Made by a program: the position numbers and the translations under genes. The notes beneath the pieces were generated by a model. The model saw only the letters and a program-made list of their open reading frames with translations. It had not been told where the DNA came from and searched no databases. A stretch of 11,953 bases of DNA. Origin: an uncultured Mycoplasmatales bacterium (GTDB lineage: Bacteria > Bacillota_I > Bacilli_A > Mycoplasmatales > Mycoplasmoidaceae). Below are positions 1 through 7,323 of this stretch, piece by piece. Each line of letters starts with the position of its first letter. Position 1 is the stretch's first letter. The stretch covers positions 4,975-16,927 of the forward strand of contig CAJTRF010000014.1 in NCBI GenBank assembly GCA_910578525.1. The letters run 5' to 3'.

Positions 1-1
1 C

Positions 2-198
2 AGCCCTCTTTCCTAAAAAATTGTATTCTCTAGTAAATTTTCCACAAAACTCCAAACATTACTGCAAAATACTTCTAACTTATTAATATTTTTAATAACG
101 GAAACGTATTTCAATACGTCTCCTATTAAAAACATTAAAAGTTATTGTCTTTTTTGTAATCTTTGTTTTTTGTGGAAAATTTTTTAGGAAAGAGGGCT
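2..198. repeat. Long imperfect palindrome (about 197 bp) with perfect 21-bp inverted ends
   Basis: Bases 2-22 and 178-198 are perfect inverted copies over 21 bp. Inside them, 37-49 pairs with 168-180 over 13 bp, overlapping the outer right arm. The centre (101-110 against 113-122, separated by TC) pairs over 10 bp with one G-T. Aligning the reverse complement of 1-110 with 113-199 shows that the two arms are homologous along almost their whole length. They differ by scattered substitutions and by about 17 extra bases in the left arm. The arms have therefore diverged, so this is not a fresh fold-back artefact. It resembles palindromic mobile repeats of the MITE or Rickettsia palindromic element kind. 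No second copy is visible here, and the left flank lies outside the window, so mobility is inference. Confidence 0.8.
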
Positions 199-330
199 AA
201 TAAACTATTAGAACTAAAAGATAAATTACTAAAAGTAAACAATAACAATGAAACAGAAGCTAATAACCTCATAAAGATATATGATGCTTTCTTTAGTCAG
301 AATGCCTTAAACTATGGAGTTAATAGATAA
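160..330 (+). CDS. 3' end of an unrecognised upstream phage gene, abutting the palindrome
   Basis: The frame is open from 160 (after an in-frame TAA at 157-159) to the TAA at 328-330. From about 199 it reads as credible protein in the style of this phage: a helical Leu/Lys-rich stretch (KLLELKDKLLKV), an Asn run, then IKIYDAFFSQNALNYGV. Its stop lies 20 bp before the giant gene, which suggests one transcription unit. The first ~13 codons come from the right arm of the palindrome. A GTG at 172 is the only plausible internal start and has no Shine-Dalgarno sequence. The likeliest reading is therefore the C-terminus of a larger gene to the left that was interrupted or re-ended by the palindrome. 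An intact tiny gene is less likely. No family can be named from so short a tail. Confidence 0.45.
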   Translation, partial: SLFFVENFLGKRANKLLELKDKLLKVNNNNETEANNLIKIYDAFFSQNALNYGVNR

Positions 331-350
331 GATATGATATAGCCAATAAG

Positions 351-3300
351 ATGTCTATAGATTTTAATCTAATAGAAAATGATACAGGCTTAAATGGAAA
401 TAATGAGACCAATGCTAATATTAATATTAATAATAGCAATGGTACTAATGCTAATAATATTAACATTAACAACAATACAACCCTAGAAGACTATATAACA
501 GACTATAATCTGAATAAAAACCAACAGAGTACAAACATAGCTAACTATAATCCTTATGTTTTAGACCAGAATAACAATATAACAATAGATACCAATACCC
601 TCAAGAATACTAAAACAGTATTCAGTAACTATTCCAAGAAATCTAAAAATTCTTTTACTCCTATGGAATGGGGTTATATACAGAATAGTTTAAAGAATAA
701 TGTTTTTGAAGATTACTACTTTGATAAGAACAACAGAAAGCTAATAATAGATTTAGAGAATGTACTAATAACCCTATCGGGAGAGAACTTTAACTATTTG
801 GAAACAGCTCAGAAATTACCTAACTACAAAGCATTTGAGAAATGGCAAGAAGAACATAAGGATATAGTAGATAGCTACAACGACCAAAAGAAAGCTAAAA
901 CCATAAATGATATAATAGCAGAAGCAAAGGAATTGATAGGATATAAGGTATCAAGTTATAACCAAAGTGATAATGTTAATAATAATCTAAGTATAGAGGA
1001 ATATATAAACCTAAACAAAAACCAAAAGAACAGCAACAATATCCCCTATGTTTTAGAAGCTAACAATAATATAATAATAGACAGCAATACCATTAGCAAC
1101 TCAGATAATTCCTTTACCTCTAAGGATTGGGACTATGTGCATAATTGTATAGTGAATAATAAATTTTTTGACTATTATTTTGATGAAAAAAATAAAAATC
1201 TCACAATAAATTTTGTTGGTAAACTTGTAACCTTATCGGGAGAGAAGTTAAACTATGTGGAAAAGGCTCAAAAGTTATCAACCTATAAGGACATTAATAA
1301 ATGGTTGGAGAAGCAGGGAGATATAATACACAAACGGAACGACCAAAGGGATAGTAAAAACATAAAAGAAATAATAACCGAAGCAAAGGAGCTTTTTGGT
1401 TATCCTACCCAAGAGAAAAACATAACCCCAACACCAGAAACCACAACCACAGATAACAACAACAATACCAATAACACCCCCTTTAAAGAAGACAATAACC
1501 CTAAAGGCAGAATAAACTTTTTAAATGGAGCTAAAGCTATTGTAGAACTATTCAGTAATAAAGCAGACCAATCAACCCTATTACATGAAACAGCTCATTA
1601 TTTCCTTAAGATAACTCAAACTTTTGCAGAAGAAGGTAATATAATAGCAGAACAACAGATTGAAGAAGTAAAGAATTGGACTGCTAGTGAATTAACAAAA
1701 GACCCAGCTACAATGCTGCATGAAAGATTTGCCAGAGGGTTTGAACTATATGTAAGAAGCGGAAAAAGTAACAACAGTTATTTGAAAGAAGTATTTGATT
1801 ACTTTAGGGGATTTTTGGAAAGAATATATAAGAGTAGTGAAGACTTAGGTATTGATGTAAATAATAACCAAATGTATGAGTTTTTTGATAAGTATCTATA
1901 CAATCCAGATAGATACAGTAATTGGGTTTATGGAGATGATGATGACAAAGATAATAACACAAAAGACAAACAAGAAAATGTAACAAATGACACAAAAGAC
2001 ATTGGAATAAATGCCATAGAAAATAATGACGATTTAACAAGTCTCATTTTAAATCAGTCAACCGAAACCAATGAAGATTTACAGAAGGCTATAAATGAAA
2101 GAATAAAAGATATAATAGCAGAACTAGAAGCCCCAACCCATAATGTAACAACCTATGATGATAATATAAAATCTGATAGACTAACCACCACAAAACAACT
2201 TATGAGGTTTACCAGAAGTGAATTAAATCTTTTGCGTAAAGCTCTAAATGAGATAACGACAGAACAGAAGAACAAAACAGATATAGAAAAGCAGCAATTA
2301 CTAAAAAGATATGACGACCTAAGACAAAGAAAGTATAATATAGAGAAAGAGCTTAAATATCAGGATTATGCCTATGGTTATGGTTCTATTGAAGATTTAA
2401 GCGATAGTAATAATAACCTAACGGAAGAACAAAAGGCTTATGTAAGAGATATATATAATACCACCGATAAGCTATGGGATAAAACCCTAAAGGAAGAAGA
2501 AGAATTTAGGAATAAAATACTAGATAAAATAAATAATAGTAGACTTGAACTACTAGAAGAAGCAGCAAGACAAGGTTATGATGGTGAACTACTGGAAAAA
2601 CTAAAGGACTACTATAAACCTTTTGAGAATATAAAAGAACTACTAACTAATTATGAAGAAAGAATAGGTAATAAAGAAGACATAGCAGAAGAACAGAAAG
2701 ACTATTATCTAAGTACTAAAGATTATGAGGAACTGATAAACTTTAAACAAAAAACATTAAATAAAGCTATAGGTGACCTGATTAAAACTCTAGACCAACA
2801 GAGTAGAGCCTTAAGGAAAGCGGAACTAAACCGAGACAGATATAAGGACTATTGGGATTATGCACAGGATACCATAAACCGTTTAAGGAATACCGTAGAG
2901 AATAACAACAAATTTAATGAAGAATTTAAAAATACAATAGGTATAACCCCAGAAAACCTAAAGCTGATTATGGAGAATGCCAGTGCATTGGGAGATACCA
3001 CTACCCTAAATAAACTACTGAATGCCATTAACAATAATAATAAAGAAGCTCATAATGAAGTTACAAAAGAATTGCTGAATAATATTAACTACGATGAACT
3101 GATAAAGACAGTAAACAACAATAACAATAGCGAAACTAATAATAATGCAGAACCTGTAGAAAATGCCAATAATAATGATATTTTCGCGAAAAATATTGAT
3201 AATATTAAAAGCAGCATAAACCAACTGCTTAATAAAAATAATCTATCTATAGAACAGGAAACATTAAATAAGATAATCAATACCACCAAAAGACATAATA

Positions 3301-5948
3301 ATAATCCTAGCTTTATTCTAAAAGAGATTAATAGAAATAAAGCGGTAGAACTAAAGAAGAATATCCAGAATACCATAAACGGATTACTACAGCATACGGT
3401 ACACTTTTCTAAAACTACAGGTAAACTATATGGGGATGTCTTATATAAAGATAGTAACCTCATAAAGAAACTAAAAGAATATAATAAGTTATCTATGCGT
3501 AAAGCAGGAGAAGAACTAATTGAACTAACCAAACAGAGAAAGAATGGAACCAATAAAGATAACGAAGTGGAATATCAAATAAAAAGAGACCTATTATTTT
3601 TTAGGTCTACACCAGCAGTTGATATTCTACCACAACAGCAGATGGAAATATTGAATAGCTTAGGTAAATTCATAGAAGACAGTAGAGACAAACAGAATGA
3701 AGTAAAGAGAGAAAGACTAGAAAGAATAATAGCTGATAAACAAGAAGCATTAGCTCTTATAAACAGTTCAAAGGTAGGTAGAGGTAAATCTAATTTAGGA
3801 GCAGATATGGTAGCTCATTTGGGTAATCTACCAACACTATTGGAATACGTAGGAGGTAAAAAACTAGCTGATAAGTTTGACTTTATACCAACAGAAACAG
3901 CTTACCGAGTAAACACTAAAGCTAAAACCGATAATCTGTTTAATGGTATATTTGAAGCTATAGGAGGAAATACTAATATAGAAGAACTACTAAATGAATA
4001 TTCTAAACCTCTTATGGAATTGGAGGTATTTAGAACCGATGATGAAGGTAATGATAGCTATAGACAGGTAAGACTAAGGGGAACACTGGAAGCTTTAAGA
4101 GATAAATTACTGGTAGAACTGGAAGCTAAGAATGATGATACAATAGATATAAGATTTTTAAAATCTCTGGAAACAAGAGCTAAAAAAGGAGGAGGTATAA
4201 ACACCTATAACTATAACCTATCGGAGTATGAGTTTGGAAGGCTGGAAGAGATAATTAATAAAACCAAATATGCCAATAGTAATATATTGGGTGATAACCA
4301 AAAGAAATATTATAATACCATAGTACCCTATAGCATAGATACTTGGGGACTAATGTATTACTATCTGCAGAGTAAGAATAAAGAAACGGCAGCACTTATC
4401 AACAGATACTATGGAGAGAAACAGGTAGAAGCATTAAATGGATTGTTACAGCAGCAAACAAAAGACTTTTATGCTATGGCTGATACCATCTATAAGAGCG
4501 TACAGGATAGAGATGAATTAAATGTTTATTATGTACTAGAATTTAATAAGGATATAGGACAAATAGAAAACTATTTCCCAAGAGTAAGTTTCCACCAGGA
4601 TGAAACCAGTATATTTGATATGTTAACTTTAAATAACAATAGAAATAATCAACTAAAAGTGTCAGCCGTAGAAAGTAGAAGTAAAGACGCCATACCTAAC
4701 CTTAATAATAACCCTATACTACTGGCACTAAAACACATAAGACAAACGGAGTTTACTAAAACCATAGCGGTAGAACTAAATAACTTTAATAATGTGTTTA
4801 ATAGCCCTACCATAAAACAGGCTATTGTAGATAATAAAGGTCAAGATATCTATAACTCTATAAATGGATTTATAGATGAGCTTAAATATGGCTATAAAGC
4901 CCAAGATGATAACATAGAGAAAACTATGTCCTATTTCGTAGGTAATTGGGCTAAGAGTGTAACCAATACCCCAAGTGTATTCCTAAAACAAATTACCTCT
5001 ACCTTATCCTATATGGAGGATATAGATAGAACTGACTTTATGGATAACTATATAAATGGTTTAAGACATCCAAAAGAAACATTAAACTATATGCTTGAAA
5101 AAAGCCCTTACATTAAAACAAGGTTTGATAATAACCAATATCAAGATATAATTGATGCCTTATCTAATAGTAAGTTAGCAGATACTAACCCAACCCTAGC
5201 TAAAGCAAAGGATATTAATGCTAGCATAACCGATAACCTAAGGAAGCTACTACCAAATGAAACATTAAAGAAGTTATCTAATCACACCTTAACAGAAATT
5301 GGAGATATATTATCAGTCATTTATGGAGGATATGCACGAATACAGACCCAACTTAAGAATAATAAAATGACCGAAAAGAATGCAATCCTTGACTTTGAAA
5401 GGCAAACGGTGGAAACACAACAGTCGGATTACAGTAGTCTAAAACCTAAAGCAAAATTAAGAACAGGTTTATTTAATAGGTTATCAGGTATGTTTAGAAG
5501 TCAAGACGCTCAATATCTGCAGAAGTCCATAAGAGATATCATAAGATATATCAATAAGGAGGATAGTAGTAATAGAATACTAAAGAGAACAATGCTTTAC
5601 CATGTAACCCTACCTTTTGCTATGACACTGGTGCAAGGATTAATTAATAATATCTATGGTAAGAAGGATAAGAAGTGGTGGGAATATACCGCACAATTTA
5701 TGACCTCAGTATTATATTCATTCTTACCTTTATCACTATTAGGTCAATCGGTAGCAGTAGACCTAACCTTTAACTTTAAGAACTATAAGAACTTTATCTT
5801 TAATACGTTAGGTACCATAACCGGATTACCATCACAAGCTTACTATAACATATTCTTTAATAGGTACTATGATAGTAAATTTGACCTCTATGATAGTGAA
5901 GAAACCAAGAAGAAAAAGAAGAAGAGAGAAAAGGAGAAAGAGAAATAA
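351..5948 (+). CDS. Giant polyvalent-type virion protein with zincin-like metallopeptidase domain (1865 aa)
   Basis: This is the largest gene of the window and probably an ejected internal virion protein. Residues 1-42 are Asn-rich linker. Residues 45-198 and 213-351 are two copies of one domain. A Thr/Asn linker (about 355-385) leads to a zincin-like domain: HETAH at 412-416, then HERFARGFE at 457-465, which can supply a third zinc ligand (E458 or E465). This pairing is typical of large phage polyvalent proteins. Residues about 580-1180 are charged, helical and partly coiled-coil. Residues about 1180-1700 look like polyvalent-protein associated segments, with YFPRV at 1408-1412 and SPYIKTRF at 1585-1592. 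Hydrophobic segments at about 1748-1768, 1783-1803 and 1815-1840 could insert in a membrane. The tail (1856-1865) is nearly all Lys, Glu and Arg. The ATG at 351 is the first start after an in-frame stop at 324; its ribosome site is weak. The exact function is inferred. Confidence 0.8.
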   Translation: MSIDFNLIENDTGLNGNNETNANININNSNGTNANNININNNTTLEDYITDYNLNKNQQSTNIANYNPYVLDQNNNITIDTNTLKNTKTVFSNYSKKSKNSFTPMEWGYIQNSLKNNVFEDYYFDKNNRKLIIDLENVLITLSGENFNYLETAQKLPNYKAFEKWQEEHKDIVDSYNDQKKAKTINDIIAEAKELIGYKVSSYNQSDNVNNNLSIEEYINLNKNQKNSNNIPYVLEANNNIIIDSNTISNSDNSFTSKDWDYVHNCIVNNKFFDYYFDEKNKNLTINFVGKLVTLSGEKLNYVEKAQKLSTYKDINKWLEKQGDIIHKRNDQRDSKNIKEIITEAKELFGYPTQEKNITPTPETTTTDNNNNTNNTPFKEDNNPKGRINFLNGAKAIVELFSNKADQSTLLHETAHYFLKITQTFAEEGNIIAEQQIEEVKNWTASELTKDPATMLHERFARGFELYVRSGKSNNSYLKEVFDYFRGFLERIYKSSEDLGIDVNNNQMYEFFDKYLYNPDRYSNWVYGDDDDKDNNTKDKQENVTNDTKDIGINAIENNDDLTSLILNQSTETNEDLQKAINERIKDIIAELEAPTHNVTTYDDNIKSDRLTTTKQLMRFTRSELNLLRKALNEITTEQKNKTDIEKQQLLKRYDDLRQRKYNIEKELKYQDYAYGYGSIEDLSDSNNNLTEEQKAYVRDIYNTTDKLWDKTLKEEEEFRNKILDKINNSRLELLEEAARQGYDGELLEKLKDYYKPFENIKELLTNYEERIGNKEDIAEEQKDYYLSTKDYEELINFKQKTLNKAIGDLIKTLDQQSRALRKAELNRDRYKDYWDYAQDTINRLRNTVENNNKFNEEFKNTIGITPENLKLIMENASALGDTTTLNKLLNAINNNNKEAHNEVTKELLNNINYDELIKTVNNNNNSETNNNAEPVENANNNDIFAKNIDNIKSSINQLLNKNNLSIEQETLNKIINTTKRHNNNPSFILKEINRNKAVELKKNIQNTINGLLQHTVHFSKTTGKLYGDVLYKDSNLIKKLKEYNKLSMRKAGEELIELTKQRKNGTNKDNEVEYQIKRDLLFFRSTPAVDILPQQQMEILNSLGKFIEDSRDKQNEVKRERLERIIADKQEALALINSSKVGRGKSNLGADMVAHLGNLPTLLEYVGGKKLADKFDFIPTETAYRVNTKAKTDNLFNGIFEAIGGNTNIEELLNEYSKPLMELEVFRTDDEGNDSYRQVRLRGTLEALRDKLLVELEAKNDDTIDIRFLKSLETRAKKGGGINTYNYNLSEYEFGRLEEIINKTKYANSNILGDNQKKYYNTIVPYSIDTWGLMYYYLQSKNKETAALINRYYGEKQVEALNGLLQQQTKDFYAMADTIYKSVQDRDELNVYYVLEFNKDIGQIENYFPRVSFHQDETSIFDMLTLNNNRNNQLKVSAVESRSKDAIPNLNNNPILLALKHIRQTEFTKTIAVELNNFNNVFNSPTIKQAIVDNKGQDIYNSINGFIDELKYGYKAQDDNIEKTMSYFVGNWAKSVTNTPSVFLKQITSTLSYMEDIDRTDFMDNYINGLRHPKETLNYMLEKSPYIKTRFDNNQYQDIIDALSNSKLADTNPTLAKAKDINASITDNLRKLLPNETLKKLSNHTLTEIGDILSVIYGGYARIQTQLKNNKMTEKNAILDFERQTVETQQSDYSSLKPKAKLRTGLFNRLSGMFRSQDAQYLQKSIRDIIRYINKEDSSNRILKRTMLYHVTLPFAMTLVQGLINNIYGKKDKKWWEYTAQFMTSVLYSFLPLSLLGQSVAVDLTFNFKNYKNFIFNTLGTITGLPSQAYYNIFFNRYYDSKFDLYDSEETKKKKKKREKEKEK
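483..1403 (+). repeat. Internal duplication of a ~140-155 aa domain in the giant protein
   Basis: Residues 45-198 (483-944) and 213-351 (987-1403) align from end to end. Shared landmarks, in order, are: YVLxxNNNIxID; F-T followed by a Trp in a helix (MEWGYI / KDWDYV); DYYFD; TLSGE followed by NY and AQKL; a further Trp; NDQ; and EAKEL-GY at the end. At the DNA level the stretch encoding TLSGE is nearly identical in both copies. The copies are separated by an Asn-rich linker. I do not recognise the domain. Two copies side by side at the N-terminus of an ejected protein would fit a binding module. Confidence 0.8.
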
Positions 5949-5957
5949 AAAAATATT

Positions 5958-5997
5958 AATTAGAATTATTATTAAATAACAAATAATAATTCTAATT
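5958..5997 (+). terminator. AT-rich hairpin after the giant gene, weak terminator candidate
   Basis: A 16-bp perfect stem (5958-5973 against 5982-5997) closes an 8-base loop, starting 9 bases after the TAA of the giant gene. Only one pair is G-C. The stem is not followed by a T-run on the + strand, though an A-run (5947-5953) precedes it, which would be a T-run on the - strand. It may be a transcript-end or RNA-stability structure rather than a classic intrinsic terminator. Confidence 0.45.
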
Positions 5998-6040
5998 TAG
6001 AATAAAAATAAATGATAAAATGATATATTCGCAAGACTAG

Positions 6041-6058
6041 AAGATATTAACATATCTT
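6041..6058. promoter_or_regulatory. Short inverted repeat overlapping the -35 of the capsid promoter
   Basis: AAGATAT (6041-6047) and ATATCTT (6052-6058) are perfect 7-bp inverted halves around TAAC. The right half overlaps the first two bases of the -35 hexamer at 6057-6062, a position where a bound regulator could block RNA polymerase. AT-rich 7-bp palindromes also arise by chance, so the operator role is only a suggestion. Confidence 0.3.
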
Positions 6059-6085
6059 GTAATATAAATTTAATTGTGCTATAAT
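6057..6085 (+). promoter_or_regulatory. Sigma70-type promoter for the capsid unit
   Basis: TTGTAA (6057-6062) and TATAAT (6080-6085) are separated by the ideal 17 bp. A TG at 6077-6078 one base before the -10 makes it an extended -10 as well. Transcription would start near 6092. It sits in a gene-free region and points at the capsid gene. The core TGCTATAATATAA recurs at 7883-7895, before the tail genes. Confidence 0.75.
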
Positions 6086-6091
6086 ATAACT

Positions 6092-6350
6092 ACAATTAGT
6101 TAGTTAAATTACTAACTCGTGAGTAGCTAGATTGTTATAGGTATTTTTCTTCGGAAAATGTAAGACCCTATAGAGCCAGTAATTGTGACGCCGACGAGAT
6201 GCTATGAAACGAATCGCTGTCAATGACTCAACTGCGGGACAATTTCTTTTTATTAAAGGTTATTAGTTTTGCAGAGTAGTTTCTCCCTCGTAAACATCTA
6301 AAAATAAGTAACCTTTGGTAATGATTATATAGATTAATTGAATTATACAA
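6092..6350 (+). ncRNA. Structured leader RNA or small RNA upstream of the capsid gene
   Basis: No convincing gene is present, but the base composition jumps: 6181-6240 is 50% G+C against about 30% around it, as for structured RNAs in AT-rich genomes. Stems seen by eye are: (1) 6098-6104 with 6111-6117, 7 bp, just after the expected transcript start; (2) 6136-6141 with 6167-6172, topped by 6145-6149 with 6154-6158 and capped by a cUUCGg tetraloop; (3) 6181-6186 with 6239-6244, continued after a 2x2 internal loop by 6189-6191 with 6234-6236, then a T-rich run at 6245-6251; (4) 6255-6262 with 6309-6316, 8 bp. The leader starts at a strong promoter and ends just before the capsid ribosome site. 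It could regulate capsid translation, or be a separate small RNA ending near 6251. No known riboswitch or ribozyme class was recognised. Confidence 0.5.
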
Positions 6351-6358
6351 AAGAAAGG
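6351..6358 (+). promoter_or_regulatory. Ribosome binding site of the capsid gene
   Basis: AAGAAAGG ends 8 bases before the ATG at 6367. This spacing is good and supports that start over the ATG one codon later (6370 is GAT, so there is no competing in-frame Met nearby). Confidence 0.7.
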
Positions 6359-6366
6359 TAATTATT

Positions 6367-7308
6367 ATGGATGGAACAGTGACAGTCAATGGCACAATAG
6401 AAAATAATCTAAAGATTGTATTCCAAAAGACACTTGTGGAATTGGCTAGAAAAAAAGAAAGTTTATTAGCTAATATCCCAGCTGTATTTACTTCTCCCTT
6501 TGATGGACGTACAATGGGAATAACAAGAGCTGGTGTAGTTAATCTTAAGGAAGCTAACGAAAGAAATGCCAGAGTACAATACGAAGATTATCTATTCGAT
6601 AACAGATGGGTTACAAAAGAAAGATGGGCTAACTCATGGATATTTGATAATGCAGACATTAAAGACAGCATAGCAGACCCAACCTCAGCATTATACACAG
6701 CAATTGGTGATGCACTTAATGACCTTAAGGATAGAGTAATAGTTAAGGCGGCAATTGCACCAGTAGTTGTAGGAGGTATGTCACCTAATGATCCAAGAAG
6801 AATTATTCAGGCAGAAGATGATGGAGTAAAGACTGTTGATGCTACCTCGATTTATAACTTCAATACCATAAAACAGGTGAAGAAAAACTTTGGTAATAAC
6901 TATGTGACAAAAGGTATTACTATAATTCAAACAGTGAATGAAGAAGCTAAACTTTTGGAAGAAGAAAAACTTATAAACAATTACTATAGTAATAGTCTTG
7001 ATAATCAGTTTAGAGAAGGCTCAATGCTAAAAACGTTAGGCTGCTATTTCATAAGCAACTTTGCAGGTTCTGATAATGGAACAGGTGGAGTAGGTAAAAA
7101 GTATAATACCGTTCTAAAGGAAATAGGTGGTACCAGGTTATGTTTAGCCCTAGCAGAAAAAGCTATTCAATTCGGTATGGTAGATATAGAAGTAAGAATT
7201 GAAAGACTACAGGATTATGTAGCATCTACTGGTATAAGTGTAGTAGCAAGAGCACATGCTTTAAGACTACAGGGAGAAAAGGTACAAATCATAAAAACCA
7301 CCATATAA
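6367..7308 (+). CDS. Major capsid protein (HK97-fold type, 313 aa)
   Basis: This is probably the subunit of the icosahedral head. The layout matches short phage capsid proteins of the HK97-fold 'Phage_capsid_2' kind. An N-terminal helix (about residues 10-40) is followed by a beta stretch around GRTMGITRAG. Next comes a region with paired Arg/Trp (NRWVTKERWANSW), then DPTSALYTAIGDALNDLKDRVIVKAA, written here only as its pattern: D-x-x-S-A followed by a helix ending in D and I-V-K-A. That segment corresponds to the spine helix of these capsids. The C-terminal part ends in a beta-rich segment typical of the axial domain. No long N-terminal scaffold-like extension is present. The gene follows its own promoter and leader and lies 15 bp before the next gene, with no scaffold gene directly upstream. 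Family assignment is by pattern and context; identity at the sequence level was not tested. Confidence 0.8.
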   Translation: MDGTVTVNGTIENNLKIVFQKTLVELARKKESLLANIPAVFTSPFDGRTMGITRAGVVNLKEANERNARVQYEDYLFDNRWVTKERWANSWIFDNADIKDSIADPTSALYTAIGDALNDLKDRVIVKAAIAPVVVGGMSPNDPRRIIQAEDDGVKTVDATSIYNFNTIKQVKKNFGNNYVTKGITIIQTVNEEAKLLEEEKLINNYYSNSLDNQFREGSMLKTLGCYFISNFAGSDNGTGGVGKKYNTVLKEIGGTRLCLALAEKAIQFGMVDIEVRIERLQDYVASTGISVVARAHALRLQGEKVQIIKTTI

Positions 7309-7313
7309 GGAGG
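7307..7313 (+). promoter_or_regulatory. Strong Shine-Dalgarno sequence overlapping the capsid stop
   Basis: AAGGAGG begins inside the TAA stop of the capsid gene and ends 10 bases before the ATG at 7324. It is the best ribosome site in the window and implies strong translation of the small downstream protein, as expected for an abundant head protein. Confidence 0.8.
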
Positions 7314-7323
7314 AGTAATAACT

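Noticed and set aside
1804..2040. Open frame on the - strand inside the giant gene
   Set aside because: Cys/His/Leu-rich composition typical of the antisense of an Asn/Lys-rich gene, no ribosome site, fully inside a strong + strand gene.
3015..3553. Two overlapping - strand open frames rich in Ile/Leu/Ser that look like membrane proteins
   Set aside because: The hydrophobic look comes from reading AAT/AAC Asn codons backwards as ATT/GTT; no starts with ribosome sites, and the + strand frame is clearly coding.
351..5948. Alternative genetic code or stop-codon reassignment
   Set aside because: Genes end cleanly at TAA, TAG and TGA with ribosome sites right after, and long frames need no readthrough.
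6181..6250. tRNA, group I intron core or hammerhead-like motif (CGACGA ... GAAAC, CTGCGGGA)
   Set aside because: No cloverleaf or T-loop. The matching group I R and S elements (GACTA / ATAGTC type) are absent in the right order. The hammerhead core has C instead of the invariant U, and stem II cannot pair.
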